From Amoebophrya sp. A120 (lineage: Eukaryota; Sar; Dinophyceae; Syndiniales; Amoebophryaceae), in NCBI GenBank assembly GCA_905178155.1, contig CAJINV010000004.1, positions 1,047,536-1,111,535 on the forward strand: a stretch of 64,000 bases of DNA, given 5' to 3'. This document shows, piece by piece, positions 1 through 11,801 of this stretch. Every line of letters begins with the position of its first letter. Position 1 is the first letter of the stretch. A model generated the notes under the pieces. That model had not been told where the DNA came from. It ran no database searches and saw nothing but the letters and a program-made list of their open reading frames with translations. The position numbers were made by a program, and so were the translations under genes.

Positions 1-366
1 AAACTGCTTTCTCAGCTGTTCCTCCACTTCCTTTTCCTGGTTCTCCTTCCGCTTCTCTGCCAATTCCCACAGCTGCTTGATTTGTTCCTTCAAGTTCTTT
101 TCCAGCTCCCGTAAATTTTGCTCCAGCCAAGTATCGATTTGCGCTTCGCGGCTTTTCTGCTGGAGTTGCAGGTTCTCTCTCGTTTGGTAGAACTGAAAAC
201 CATGATCGGTTCTCAACTGGTGGCCGGGATGTAGTTGTAGAGGGGGCGTCTGGCGGAGACGCAACTTCGCAGGCGAGTTGCTGCGGGATGATGTGGAAGA
301 AATTCGTGGCGGCCGGAGAAGCGATGCCGCTTGCGGAGCTGGAGGTTGTGCTGGCTGCTGATACAT
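1..366 (-). CDS. coiled-coil protein, N-terminal part (runs off window)
   Basis: An open minus-strand frame starts at an ATG at 364-366 and stays open for 122 codons to the window edge, so only the N-terminus is visible. Residues 1-50 are rich in Gln, Pro, Ala, Ser and Arg. From about residue 65 the sequence becomes a Glu/Lys/Gln/Leu-rich heptad-like helix (for example LEQNLRELEKNLKEQIKQLW), typical of a coiled coil. No domain was recognised. It lies 1.24 kb downstream of the stop of the next gene on the same strand. The ATG is the first in frame; an upstream exon cannot be excluded. Confidence 0.6.
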   Translation of the reverse strand, partial: MYQQPAQPPAPQAASLLRPPRISSTSSRSNSPAKLRLRQTPPLQLHPGHQLRTDHGFQFYQTRENLQLQQKSREAQIDTWLEQNLRELEKNLKEQIKQLWELAEKRKENQEKEVEEQLRKQF

Positions 367-1607
367 TTTCTGTCCTCTTGAACTTACCAGAAAAGTGACA
401 GGAGTGGTTTCTGACTCTGACGGGCAGGGATTAGCGCAAAAACCATCATAAGACTACAAGAACTCTTGCTCTACTTCTCACCAGGCACTTTGCTCGTACT
501 CTCGTTTTTATTCACCACGCTCGACAGATCCATGAATGCAGATCTTCATCATCGTCCCACGTTTCTAGTCGAGCAGGAATGCTCCTCACACCGCATGCGA
601 AGATCTTCTTCCTCAGAGATCCTAGTTTTGGCAGATCGTATAATTCGCAGCATGATTGGCCAAACCGCTCTCTGCTGGTGTTTCCGAGCAGCTTCGCTGC
701 AAGAACTCTGCGCGCGCTCTTCACAAGAAGCTGCAACTCCTTCTTGGTCATCATCAACAGCAGCGTGATCATAAACTAACTTTATCTCTCACAACTTCTC
801 TGCAGGAGCCCTTCCAAAACCCACACCACGTGCAATTCCAAACGACGCCCTCAGCTGGCACGAAAAGAACGGTTGCAACGCCGCACGAAGAACATGTGCC
901 ATGAGTTTGCTATCAGAGTGTCGCAGCTTCTTCATCTTTTTTGGGCTCGGTTGGTACAGCAGGGGGCGAGTTCTCATTTACGTTTTGCTTTTGTTTTCAT
1001 TGCAAGCTCAACAGTCACCTTCATATCATACTCTTTCGAAGTGGGACAAGCCGCTCGGATGAAATAATGTCAGCTCTTTTTAGACTGGTACATCAGCAAG
1101 CAACGCAGCTGTGTCTATTCCTATTCATTTTAATCCGATTCCGAGGTAATTATTTTCCACAATCATCAATTGTCAGCCATACGAAATGAATACGTGTACT
1201 AGTATCTCCATCTGTTGTTCATTTGAAACCTATTCGAGAAGTGCCTCGGCATCTTCCCGCGGTAATTGATATCGAGGTACTGACTAAGTGAAGCAACTTT
1301 TTTACGATGGGCATTTAGAACTACTTACTTGGGCGAAAGAACTATTGAAAGAATCTGGCGGACGCTGTTGAAGCGTGGCGACCGCATCGGATTATCATTA
1401 TTATACAACAGTAGCACAAGATTACGCAGGGTGTATTTCTGGTATCTGAATCAATGGCTCTACTCTTACTTTGCAAGGACGCAGCTATTCGAAGCGCGTT
1501 AATCAGAAGATCACAGCCCAGGCGGGGTTTGACGACCGTCACACCGTGGCTTCATCTTTCGTCTCATAAATTCACATAAGTAGCTACTTAAGTATGCGTC
1601 CGCCCCT
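367..1607. other. intergenic region
   Basis: About 1.2 kb between two minus-strand genes. Several short open frames on both strands (such as 512-772) show no protein-like pattern. No introner, RNA gene or repeat was recognised. Confidence 0.5.
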
Positions 1608-4600
1608 TCAACGAAAATCCCAGAACACGTCGGGAATGGCAATTCTTTGCCGAATGTAAGAACTTTTTGACTTGGTGTTGCTTATTTCCATAGTACCAAT
1701 CGGCTCGTTGGAACTTCCGGTCAAAGAGGACAGAAACTCCTCCTCCACGGAGCTGTGCGAATGCTGGATAAAGTCGTTCTCGATGTTTTCCCGTTCCCGC
1801 GACGCCTCTTGCAGCGAATCCGCGTCTATGGCGTTCTCAACTGTTACATTCTCAACTGTTACATGAATTTGTGATGCAAAAATGGCAAAACTGAAAGGGG
1901 GAAGATAGCGCCTTTTGCATGACAGATTTGGCACAGATTCTCAGCCTGTTTGGGCCTTCCAGAATTTGTCATGCGCAGCAGCTTGATCGCGTCGAATCTG
2001 ATTGGAGTTTTGCATGACAAATCATGTAACAGTTGAGAATGTAACGTTTGAGAACGCCATAGCGTCGTCGTTGAGGTTGCTGTTGGTAGAAGCAGGGTCA
2101 CCACCAGCAGCTTCGGAGGAAGTCATTGACGTGGGGTTTTGATGTTGTCTTTTTGCATTTCCATTTCCTCCACTTCTCTTCTTCACTTTCACAAACCTCG
2201 GCTCGGAATTTGCGTTCCTTATCACCTCTTTCTTCTCTCTTTCATCCGCGGGAGACGTCTGCAAATCGACATCCGCGTCGTTCGCCTTTGTTCTGCGGTA
2301 TTGGAGCTGGTTCAGGTTTATACCGGAGCTGAAGGGGCCGAAGATGGCATTATGATCTTCTTCTTCTTGATCTGGGTCTTCTTCCTTCTTCCGTTTGCGG
2401 GAGCGGTATGGCGTTCTCAAATGTTACACTCATCTCAACTGTTTTTAATGCAAGAACGGCAACAGTGAAAGGGGGAAGACTGCGCCTTTTGCATTACAGA
2501 TTTGGCGCAGATTTAGATGCTGTTTAGCCCTTCGGAGATTTGTCATGCGAAGCAGCTTCGTCGTGGCGATCTTGCTGGTAAATTTGCATGACAAGTCATG
2601 TACTAACAGTTGAGAATGTAACGTCTGAGAGTCCCATAATCGGGTATCGCTCGTTGGGCTGTCCTGCAGGTACTCGTGCTCATGGGAGAAGTGGATCCAC
2701 TGCTTTTCCCGCTTACTGTGATCATTGTCGTAACTGTAGGCCACGCCCTGGTTCTTCGCGATGCCCATCAACGGGATGCCTGTGGCCTCGGGGAGACGGA
2801 GGGCGGGAACGATAGTGTGAGGCTGGGTTTTGGAGGTTTTTTTGCCCTGATTGGAAGTCGTTGATGTGCTGTTGCATAAGAAGTTACTGGCACCTCCGCC
2901 TGTTGAGGGACCACCTTGCTCGTCGTGCTGGTCTTCTGATGTTGTTGTAACCGGACCTTTATTTTTTCGCGGGTCCTGGTGCCCCTGCTTTGTCTGCTCT
3001 TTGCTCGAGCCCTTGCTGCTAGTTGTATTGGCGGTCGTTTTCTCATGCGGTTGCGGTCTGGACCGCTGCTCCCGCTGACCGTGTTTAATATTGTCCTTCT
3101 GGTGCGCCCCGGCGCCCTCCACAGGTGCACCAGCTCCTGCTGCGCCAGACGGTCGCTTGCTGCTGGAAGCTGAAGCACCACTACTGGCATGTTGACCTTT
3201 TGCAGCTCCTTTCATCCCCGCATGATGATCCGATGAACCAACGACCCCAGCGCCAGTTGATGTTTCCGTTTTCTTGTGTCGCGCCGGCGGGGCCGACTGC
3301 GGTCTCGATGTTGGACCACCAGTACTAGCGACTACTTTGCCACCTTTACTGCTCTTATTTCCGGAAATCTCAGCTGGCTGCTCCTGGTTAAATCCCTGAC
3401 TCGCTCGAACTTTCGCTGCAGACTGGGGGCGAATAGAAGCCGATTGCGGGCGGCCAGATATTTTGGTTTTTGCGCCACCACCACTTGCTTTTGCTTTATT
3501 ACTCCCAGTATGGATTGCAAAAGTGTCTGGGTCTGGAAGATTGCTGAGGTTTGTGATGCTGTGTCTGCTTGACACAGAAGGTGTGCCATGCAAGACCTAG
3601 CATCACAGGTTTTGAGACGGTTTCGCAATGCTTAATCCGCATGACAAACGCCTTCATTCGGCGACAGGAACAGGAGCTCCCTTTGCTGTCTAAGCATGAC
3701 AGATCTTTGTGTGATCCAAGTATGCATCACAAGATCGCATCCTTCCAGACCCAGACCTTTTTGCACTTGATACCCAGTCTTCACTTTGTCGCCAGAGATC
3801 ATCTCGTCCGGATTATGGCGCTCTCAAACGTTACATTCTCAACTGTTACATGAATTTGTCATGCAAAAGTGCCTTCAGCCAGCAGATGATCGAGCGGCTT
3901 CGCATGACAAATTTCGGAAGGGCTAAACAGCATCGAAGTCTGCGGCTGCGCCAAACTTGTAATGCAAAAGGCGCAATCTTCCTCCTTTCACTTTTGCCAG
4001 TCTTGCATTGCAAATTCATGTAACAGTTGAGAATGTAGCACTTGAGACCTCCATACGGATCCAACCCGGCTTCGACCACGACTTCTCGATTTCGCTGCAG
4101 CCACTGCAGCGCGGACCTTCGCTTTCGCTTCAACTTCCGATGCAAGGCCTCCGCATACTCGTGCATCTGGTGCTGCCGTTCCGCCCACTCGATTTCCTCC
4201 CCGACGGGTCGGTTTTTGGGCCACGCCTGGCCGTGCGCGAAGCCGTCGTAGGGCGCTGGGTGGCCCACGGTTTTCCAAGCGTGATTTTTCAATTTGTCCG
4301 GCGAGGTAAGGTTTTCGTAGTACTTAGCGAAGTTCTTGTTGGTCATCTTCGAGGATAATTTGGACGGACTGCGGAAGTTTTTTGATGTTGAACATGTTGT
4401 AGTTCTATAATCACGTTGAAGATCTTGATCGCCATCTTCTGTTCTTCGTGTGGCATCATACTGCAGCTTCGCAATGTGACTTTTCAAAGCTTCCTCTGCC
4501 TGTTCGCAATCCTCTAGCGCGCTCATCATCTGTTCGACCGCTTCTAGATGATCACTTGTTGCCGCTGTGCCGTCTTCTATCATGTTTTCCACTTGCTGAA

Positions 4601-7600
4601 GACTGACTTTATTCTCTGTCATAGAGTGCGACGGAACGAGGAGCTGCAGCTTCTGCTTTTTGTTCCTGGTCTTCATATGGTCGTTATTTGGGTCGTTTGC
4701 GTTATTTCCATTTTGGGTTTGCCTGATGGTAGTACCAGCATTGTTCCTGTTCTTGCTTTTACTCGACGCCGGCCCTTTCTGTTTGTTTCGGGCAACAGGA
4801 CCACGTTCTTGCACGCCGACCATATTTTTCTCCTCCTCTCCCGCCCTCGGTTTGATTTCCTTCATCAAACTAAAAGTATTGTCCCAGGGCGGCCGGTCCG
4901 TGATGCGGTTGGCCGTGATCGCCGAGAAGGCCTTTTTCATCGGCTTTCCTCCGGAAGATGTTGGATCAAAATCATCACCGTGGTCGTGGTCCTCACCAGC
5001 TGCGCTAGAATTATCCGCCTCCAGCCGCCACCTCGCATCAAGCACTGTCCGCTTTTTCTGATTCGCGAGCCGCGTTTCCAAGGGCAGCTTCGAGGGGGAG
5101 TATGAATTGCAAATAAAGTAACGCTGTACTAGTATAAATTGCAATACAAATTGGCTCAGCATTACAAATTGAATTTGTCATGCGGATTTGCCTTAGGAAC
5201 TAGATTTGTCATGCATAAATGCAAAAATTAGTACGAGTACGATACTTTTGCACATGATAGGGAGGACTCCTTGCGGATGTCCGGCGTGTCCAGCGGCGAG
5301 GGCTGAAAGTGGGAAAACAGGTTCTGGAAGTTCCAGTCCGGAGGGCGGGGCGTGGTAGGGGAGATTTCTAATTCTAGGTGTTTAGTGTTTATTTCGTCAT
5401 GCTGTAGCTGGCCCCTCTTGCTTATTCCCGGCGGCGACGGGGGAAGTGAGGGAGACCTGGAAGGTGACCGAGAACGAGACTTCGCCTCCACAAGCGTCGC
5501 GACTCTCAGGAGCTGGTGGTCCCACGTGTTTGGCTGTTAGTGTCATCAGTTTTGGAAATTTCAAGTCTCATCTACGAGATGGTGAACTTCTTCGTCGAAA
5601 CATGATCATCATCACGATCCAAGAATTGTACTTCTGACAGACTCTGCATACATCAACATCCCTTAGAAGATTCCTCTAGACCCTCTTGTTATGTTTAGAT
5701 GTAGAAAGCAGCTGAGTGCTATCCGTTGTACGTACCTCCTCTCCTCCAGCTTCCGCACTTTCCAATTTTCTTGCCGCTAGCGAATCGCGCCGCGCCGGCG
5801 CCTTACTGGATGAAGATGATGAAAAACTCGGCCCGGCTGGAACGGTGCTCGCTGATGTAGTAGGCGGTTTCTGCGTGCTAGCAGTGCTCTGGTGACCACT
5901 TTTCGGTAGTTTCGCCGACTGCGGTCGCGTAGAAGATGTAGTAGCTCCACTACTCTTTGTTCCTCCACCTCCACGCCTTTCAAACACTTCCTGGGACCTG
6001 CGCCGCATCTCCAACAGGCGCTCCTCTTCGCTCTGTTTCCTGGTACTAATCCTGATCGTGGTCGCTTCTTGCTCTGCATCATTTGCACCCTCTTGCTCTT
6101 GTTCCGTATCATCATCAAACACTTTTCGCACGGATTTTCTCCTCTCCTGCACCGTTTCGTGGTGCTGTTCAATATCCTGCGCAAAGGTAAAAGTATCGCA
6201 CCCGTAGAAGTACTTGCAATCGAATCATGCATGACGAGTCTAACTTTGTGCCCGATCTAGCACGACAAATTGCGTTTTTTTGTTCTAGCAACAATTTATG
6301 CTAAATGCAACTCATACTCGTACTAGTACTACCACTAAGTGCGATACTTCTTTTGCAAAAATGCATATTCCATCTGCGCGTAAAGTTTCCGTGCGTTGTC
6401 CAAGACACCTTCCAACTCCTCTCTCGTCTCGTCATCCAGTTCGATCTTCTTCCCAAGCGCCTTGCACCGCTCCAGCAGACTGTGTATCACCGGCGGGTCA
6501 GAGCGTTGCGGCTTAAACTCGGAATCGGACTCCTCGGGTGGGGCGGGTCGTTCTTTTTGTTGATCCCGATCCGTAGGAGGTTCTTGCTGCTCGTGCACCA
6601 CTGGAGCTGCATCAGCAGCAATCTCAACAGCTGGAACGTGCTGGCTCACTTCTTGCGAAACAGGTCCTTGCTCGTCCATGATTTCCATGGCAGCTTCTTC
6701 CTGCGGTCCTACAGCACCAACTTCTACCTCGGAAGCTCCTGCTGCTCCACGCGGCTCCTCCTGGTCTTCTTCCTCCGCAGCTTCGTGATGACCGGCACCG
6801 CCTGCTTCCGGTGTCTGCGGTTCATTTTCATCAAGATTCATCTCGTCCGCCCCCTCAGCAGTTACTGGCACAGGCCGCTCCTCTTCAGGGCTGACGACGT
6901 CTTTTTGCACGTTGTACAAATCTTCTGCGTTTTTGCCACCGCCTTTATTTATTTCCGCAGCCCCATGATCCGTCGGGGAGGCGAAGGGCAGGTCCTTCAG
7001 CGTTTTACTGGCTTGCCCTAGATCATCAACAACTCCGCTGCTGGAGTATGTTTTGTCATCGTTCTTGTCGTTGACATCGTCGCGGCTTTTGCTGTTCATC
7101 TCTACTTCCAAACTAATTTCTCCTCCTTCTCCATCTCCATTTCCTCTACCTCCATCATGTCCTTGCTCCTCCGTCACCACGCTGATCGACTTGGAAGCTG
7201 CAAGCTGATCCTGCTCTGAACCACTGTAGTTTTTGTTCTCTTCCTGTTTGTTGTTCTCGTCCTGATTTATTGTTCTCACCGCCAGCGAAGCCGCCACGTC
7301 ATACAGAATGCCGTTGACGAAAGAGGAGGAGATCGCGTCTTCGGCGTTTATTGGGTTTTGTACTCCTGCATCAAGAGGTCGTTGATCTTTGCTTGCTGTT
7401 TCCACTTTTTGATTTCGATTAGCTTCAGCTTCATGTTCATCACCAGCCGCATCACTTGTTCCGTGAAGATCCATCCCTCCCGCATCGACATCATCTTGAT
7501 CTTCTTGCTTTCGTTCGTCCGCCTCTCCTGCCTGGTAGAAAGTGAACGGATGTGAATGATGTGAATGTTTCAGCGTAGTGCGCACTAATGGATCTTGCGA

Positions 7601-10600
7601 AGGATCTACGACCTCGTCGTCGACCACTTCAGAAGATGTGGGCTGTCGCTGCCCCTGTAAAGATTCTGCACCGACAGGGAGAACCTCGCGCTGCGTAATT
7701 TCCATGTTCATTTCCACTTCCACAACTCCATTGTGCGAACTGGAAGTGCAGCTTTCCTCAAACAATTGCTCCTCCTCCCCCGCAAACCCCTCCTCATGCG
7801 GCGACGCCAAGCGCGTCCCGGCCGACGCAGACGTGAAGTCGTCTTCCGCCGCCGTGTTGTGCACTTCAAGCTCGTTGTTGGTCTCGTTTAACAGATTATT
7901 GTCGTCTAGTTCTTCATCCTCAATTGTTTCTTGACCTGCAACTACCGCAGCAGCGTCCACAAGATTGGAGAGAAGACTACTGCCGCTTGATGTATTGGAA
8001 TTGCCACGCTGTCGGTTGTGCAGATGAGCTTCTTCTTCATCGCATTGTACTAGTGTTCTTGCCCGTGCACCACGACCGTGGCTGTCGTCTAGTCTCTCGT
8101 CTTGATGCGCATTGATACTAGACGCACTTGCCTCCTGCTGTCTCATCAAATTGTAATTCGCGGCGGAGCTGGCTGTGGCACTGCTGCTCTCTTCATCCCC
8201 GAGTACTGCGCCGTTGTCACTACCTGAGTCAGCGGCCTCCACTCCATCTACCTCGTCCTGCGGCAGTGGCGGCGTCCGGGGAGTGGAGAATGTACTGGTA
8301 GCAGGATGAAAACCCTCATATCTGGAGTCCGTGCCGGGAGCAACAATTCCTTCTACTCTAGTAGGATTATTATCATCCGCCGGCGTGCTGGTCTGCGACA
8401 GAACGACTTCTCTGCTGCCATCATGATTCTCGTCCACGACCTCGCAGCTCGACCCGCCCAACAGCGACTCGTTGGCGGTGCCCGAATGGGAGTGCGAATT
8501 ACTGTCCACATTCGCGGAGCCCGTGTGCGAGTGGGTAGCGCCGAGGAGGCGCGCGTTGGAGCTGGAATTGTGTAGCGAAGAATTGTCGGAGGACGCTACC
8601 CGGAAGGAGGAAGAGCTCGAGGAAGAAGAGTTACTGCTCTTCACCCCCTCGCTTTCTCCACTTTTACTCAACTGTTCTTCTTCTACATTATCGCGTCCTC
8701 CTCCAGGCGCGCCTCCATCTGCGCCTGCCTCCGAGAATGAACTTTGACTTTCTTCGCAAGAGGAATTTACCTTCGACATCGACGCTAGAAAATGCTGGCC
8801 TTCCCGACAGTCATTTACCTGGTGGCGGACCATCCAGTCGTATGCAAGAAAAAAACTGTGTAAGTGTAACTCCGTGTTGCAGACGTTGCAATACAGTTAC
8901 ACTTGTCATGCTGGATGTGCATCAGAGCCTATTTTCATGCGTGTTTTCGCGTACCAGCTACGCATGACAGGTTTTCTCTGTCATGCAAAACAAATCTGTG
9001 ATGCTGTTCCTGCAAGAAAGTTACACTTACACACTTTTTTCCTTGGATAAGTCGCGGCTGGGCACTATTACCACCTCGTCGAACCCCTGGGGCGCTCTGT
9101 ACACAACCGTGCAGGTATCAAATGCAAAAATGTCTGGGTCTGGAAGATTCTGAGACTTGTCATGCATGTTTTGCATTGGCCAGCATGTCTGTGATGCATG
9201 CCCTAGCATCACAGATTTTTTGAAGGCTTCGCGATGCCTATTCCGCATGACAAATGGAAATGCCCTCTCCGCGTAGCAAAAATTGCATTCCCTTTGCTGC
9301 TCATGCAATACAGATTTTTTTGGAATCCAAATTCAGCATCACAAGTTGCATTCTTCCAGACCCAGACATTTCTACCTTTGATAGCAGGATTTTTTCAGCA
9401 ACTCTTTCTCGAACCTAGGGATCGGGACCGAGAGTTCGGGCTTGTTTTCTCGATCTTTTGACGTCGCGGATTTATTGTTCCTGCCGCCCTCTTTTGACTT
9501 CTTCTTTGTCACTGCCGAGGTGGTGTTGGCTCTCTGCAACGTCGAGGACCCGCTTCTTTGACGATTTGCAGCTACTACCTCTGCATCGGAGGAGGAAGAG
9601 TTTTTATTTATTCCATCAGTCGCATGGGTTGCAGCTCCAAGGGTTTTCGATCTCCGAACCGGTCTGGAGGTAGATGCTGCTGCATGATCCACGGGATGAA
9701 GTAAATCTTCCGGACAGGAGCCCCCGCCGGCCCCGCTTTGCTCCGCGGAATAAACAAGCTCCTGGCCAGCAGCAGAGTTTTTGCTCTGCTGTGTAGCAGC
9801 TTCTGAAGTAGAGGTTGGCTGAGACGAAGAGGACGAAGATTCCATTTCGGACGAAGACTGGTCTTCGCTTCTCGCGTCTTCACCCCGCCCATCGATTATG
9901 GTATAATGATCTACACCGCCAGCACGACGAGCTGCCGTTCTTGTTCCCCCCTGTTTAGAAGGCAGCTTCACATGACTCAGAAACCGGTCCACTTCGCTCT
10001 CGTCGCGGTAATGCTTCAGCAACCCAAGTTCCAGCCCGCTGGCATACTTCGGGTGCCCGGCGTTCGCGGAGGCGAGAAAGCTGCTGGAGGACGACTTTAT
10101 CACGCCGGGCAAAAGCCGAGTGGATGCGCCGGTTCCTGCGGCAGTTACAGAAGAACTCCCGTTCATCTGCAAGAACGTCGGTCCAGCCGGCTGATATCAA
10201 GTGCAAAAATGTCTGGGTCTGGAAGAATGCATGTTTGTCATGCTCGTCTGGCATGTCTTTAAATCTGTCATGCACGTTACCCAAGAGAGCCATTTTTCTG
10301 TGGTGCAGGAACGCAGTTTGTCATGCAGAATAGACAACACCTAGAAGCTCAGAAACTTGTCATGCTGAGCCAGCAGCATTTGTGGCCTCATCATGAGACG
10401 CCACCCAGCATCACAAGTTTCCAGACCCAGACATTTTTACATTTGATAGCTGATGCTGGTCGACGATAACTTTCTTCCGCAATTCCAGGCTGTTCCCTGC
10501 AGCGAGTATCGATTCGTCGTAGACAATGTGGTCTTTGTCCCCGTCTGGGCTGTTGAGAACCACCTGGATACCCCGCGGAGACATCTCAGAACAGATCGCT

Positions 10601-10920
10601 CCTGGTTGGTTCGAACGAGAACAACCGAGCAAGTTGCTATGATTTAGAGCTTTAACACCCGTTAGCATGAGAAGTGGCGAGTTTGTAGTGAATTTTGCAT
10701 GACAAATAGCAGAGGAGACTGCCGGGACATTGTCCCTTTTGCTCTTCTGGGAAGTGGGTTCTGCACACCGCAGAAGTTGTCCAGGCTTATGCGGCGGGCA
10801 GCTGGACATGGCCTGGGCGTCATTCTTTGGCCATGTCTTTTCGTCTTCCTGTGCTTGCAAAAGAGCAAGCACTGCAGCAGCCGCGGCAAAGACGCCAAAA
10901 ACAAGAGCCGCGAAGCACAT
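1608..10920 (-). CDS. 2335-aa low-complexity protein, nine introners and one GT-AG intron
   Basis: Exons (minus order, flanking repeat shown on both sides): 10449-10920, 9384-10194, 9050-9115, 6368-8840, 5736-6172, 5260-5533, 4056-5100, 3773-3813, 2639-3508, 2062-2406, 1608-1826. Removing nine introners, each with one 5-bp repeat, plus a GT-AG intron (5534-5735) gives 7008 nt, exactly 2336 codons with one terminal stop; the GT-AG intron then falls in phase 0 (after codon 1413). Residues 1-23 form a hydrophobic Ala/Leu/Val segment that looks like a signal peptide or membrane anchor. The rest is very rich in Ser, Ala, Glu, Gly and Gln, with acidic stretches around residues 450-1270 and RPQSA motifs in exons 5 and 9. 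No catalytic domain is recognised. The gene could be two genes if the GT-AG intron is wrong, since a stop follows at 5676 when it is retained. Confidence 0.75.
1827..2061. mobile_element. introner, family B (B1)
   Basis: Inverted termini TATGGCGTTCTCAA / TTGAGAACGCCATA, followed inward by repeats of CTCAACTGTTACAT. Exact 5-bp flanking repeat gcgtc (1822-1826, 2062-2066). It is the last intron of the 1608-10920 gene; removal joins NDDA to DSLQEA in frame. Confidence 0.93.
2407..2638. mobile_element. introner, family B (B2)
   Basis: Left end TATGGCGTTCTCAAATGTTAC, right end close to its complement but degraded (TCTGAGAGTCCCATA). Flanking repeat agcgg/atcgg (4 of 5). Removal joins SDTR to SRKRKKEED in frame. 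Confidence 0.88.
3509..3772. mobile_element. introner, family A (A1)
   Basis: Both ends carry the family-A terminus: TATNNANTGCAAAA then GTCTGGGTCTGGAAG, inverted. Exact repeat cccag at 3504-3508 and 3773-3777. Interior holds several TGTCATGC-type motifs. Removal joins VKTG to SNKAKA in frame. Confidence 0.95.
3814..4055. mobile_element. introner, family B (B3)
   Basis: Inverted termini with TATGGCGCTCTCAAACGTTAC on the left. Exact repeat cggat on both sides (3809-3813, 4056-4060). Only 41 bp of exon separates it from A1. Removal joins AGLDP to DEMIS in frame. Confidence 0.95.
5101..5259. mobile_element. introner, family C (C1)
   Basis: Left TATGAATTGCAAA..., right GTACGATACTTTTGCACATGATA. 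Exact repeat gggag (5096-5100, 5260-5264). Interior has ATTTGTCATGC twice. Removal joins KESS to PSKLPLE in frame. Confidence 0.95.
5534..5735 (-). other. putative GT-AG spliceosomal intron
   Basis: Minus strand: GAG|GTACGT donor at 5735 and AACAG|CC acceptor ending at 5534, 202 bp, phase 0. It bypasses the in-frame stop at 5676 and joins two frames that are each continued by introner splicing. No inverted termini or flanking repeat. Confidence 0.6.
6173..6367. mobile_element. introner, family C, opposite orientation (C2)
   Basis: The left end TATCCTGCGCAAAG...AAGTATCGCAC is the complement of the usual right end of family C, and the right end GTGCGATACTTCTTTTGC...TGCATA is the complement of the usual left end, so this copy sits inverted. 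Flanking repeat ttcaa/ttcca (4 of 5). Removal joins YAQME to QHHETV in frame. Confidence 0.88.
8841..9049. mobile_element. introner, family E (E1)
   Basis: Termini TATGCAAGAAAAAAACTGTG and its near-complement CACACTTTTTTCCTTGGATA, then AAGTGTAACT inverted. Exact repeat agtcg (8836-8840, 9050-9054). Interior contains CTTGTCATGC and GCATGACAG. Removal joins VPSRD to WMVRHQ in frame. Confidence 0.93.
9116..9383. mobile_element. introner, family A (A2)
   Basis: Termini TATCAAATGCAAAAATGTCT and its near-complement ending CCTTTGATA. Exact repeat gcagg (9111-9115, 9384-9388). Removal joins LKKSC to TVVYRAP in frame. Confidence 0.95.
10195..10448. mobile_element. introner, family A (A3)
   Basis: Termini TATCAAGTGCAAAAATGTCT and its near-complement ending ACATTTGATA. 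Exact repeat gctga (10190-10194, 10449-10453). First intron of the 1608-10920 gene; removal joins VDQHQ to PAGPTF in frame. Confidence 0.95.
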
Positions 10921-11801
10921 AAGTGCAGTTTAGGCAAGATGAGGGCGCGGAAGCAAAGGTGAAAGGACCCGGCCGAGAGCTTTGACGCGTCTATCCGGCA
11001 GGCGCGTGAACTCTCCAGGCCTTATCGGCAGAATATAGAGGCGCTAAGGGCAACAGCGGGCGCCTGTCTTTTCCCCTCGGCCCCACTTCCCAGGGTCTAC
11101 TTGTGCGTTTTTTTGAGCACTTTTCTGCGCTAAACTTTGCTTATCACGGTCGAAAAGTGGCGCTCGGTGAATTTTGGGGTGAATTTTGGAAAGGACGCCG
11201 GTGAATTTTGTCCTCCGGCTCTTGTTCAAAATGCGCTGGCGCATGAGAAACTCCGGGTTTTGGGGCTTCCAGAAAGTGTCGCAAAAACAAAAAGCCTTAA
11301 AATTCACCAAGGGAATTCTTGGCCTGGGGGTCACGTCGAATAAGACTTGCTCCGGAGGCAAAAAACACCTGGGGAGTTGTAAGCCGAGCACAGCAGGCGA
11401 AGCAAACTAGTGCCCGCGGCCGAGTCGTGCCTTCCCTTCCACCCGAGGCTACTCCCAGATATCCAATTCCAAACCACAACTCGCGAGAGCGTGCGCGTTG
11501 TACTCGTGCCCCTGTGTTCAGGCGTCGCCCTCCCTTTCGACCATTTCGGAGAGGAACTTCTGAGGTGAGCGCGCAGATGAACAAGAGCCCCACGATCCAC
11601 CTTCTTTGGTTATGCACTACACGGTCCGGCGGGCCCCGTAAGACCGCTTCTTTCGGTGCTGCAAGTGCCACCTGGCACCGAGCAGCCCTTCACGCTGCGT
11701 GAGCTGCTTGGGATCGTGTCCAGCCCTTTACCACGCAGCGCACTTCTCTTTTGAAGTAAATGCAAGTCATGCAAGACAAATTCACTGCAAATTCACCCCT
11801 C
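10921..11801. other. intergenic region
   Basis: About 0.9 kb between two minus-strand genes. It contains three near copies of GGTGAATTTTG at 11167-11212 and a short palindrome around 11310-11325. GTCATGCAAGACAAATT at 11767-11783, next to the upstream gene's stop, resembles introner interior sequence but no termini are present. No gene was recognised. Confidence 0.45.

Noticed and set aside
367-1607. Small frames upstream of the first gene, such as 512-772 on the minus strand
   Set aside because: No conserved pattern, no splice context and both strands equally open.
10640-10760. Possible tenth introner in the first exon of the 1608-10920 gene (TTTTGCATGACAAATAGC)
   Set aside because: The internal motif is present but no inverted termini or flanking repeat were found and the frame is open through it; at most a remnant.
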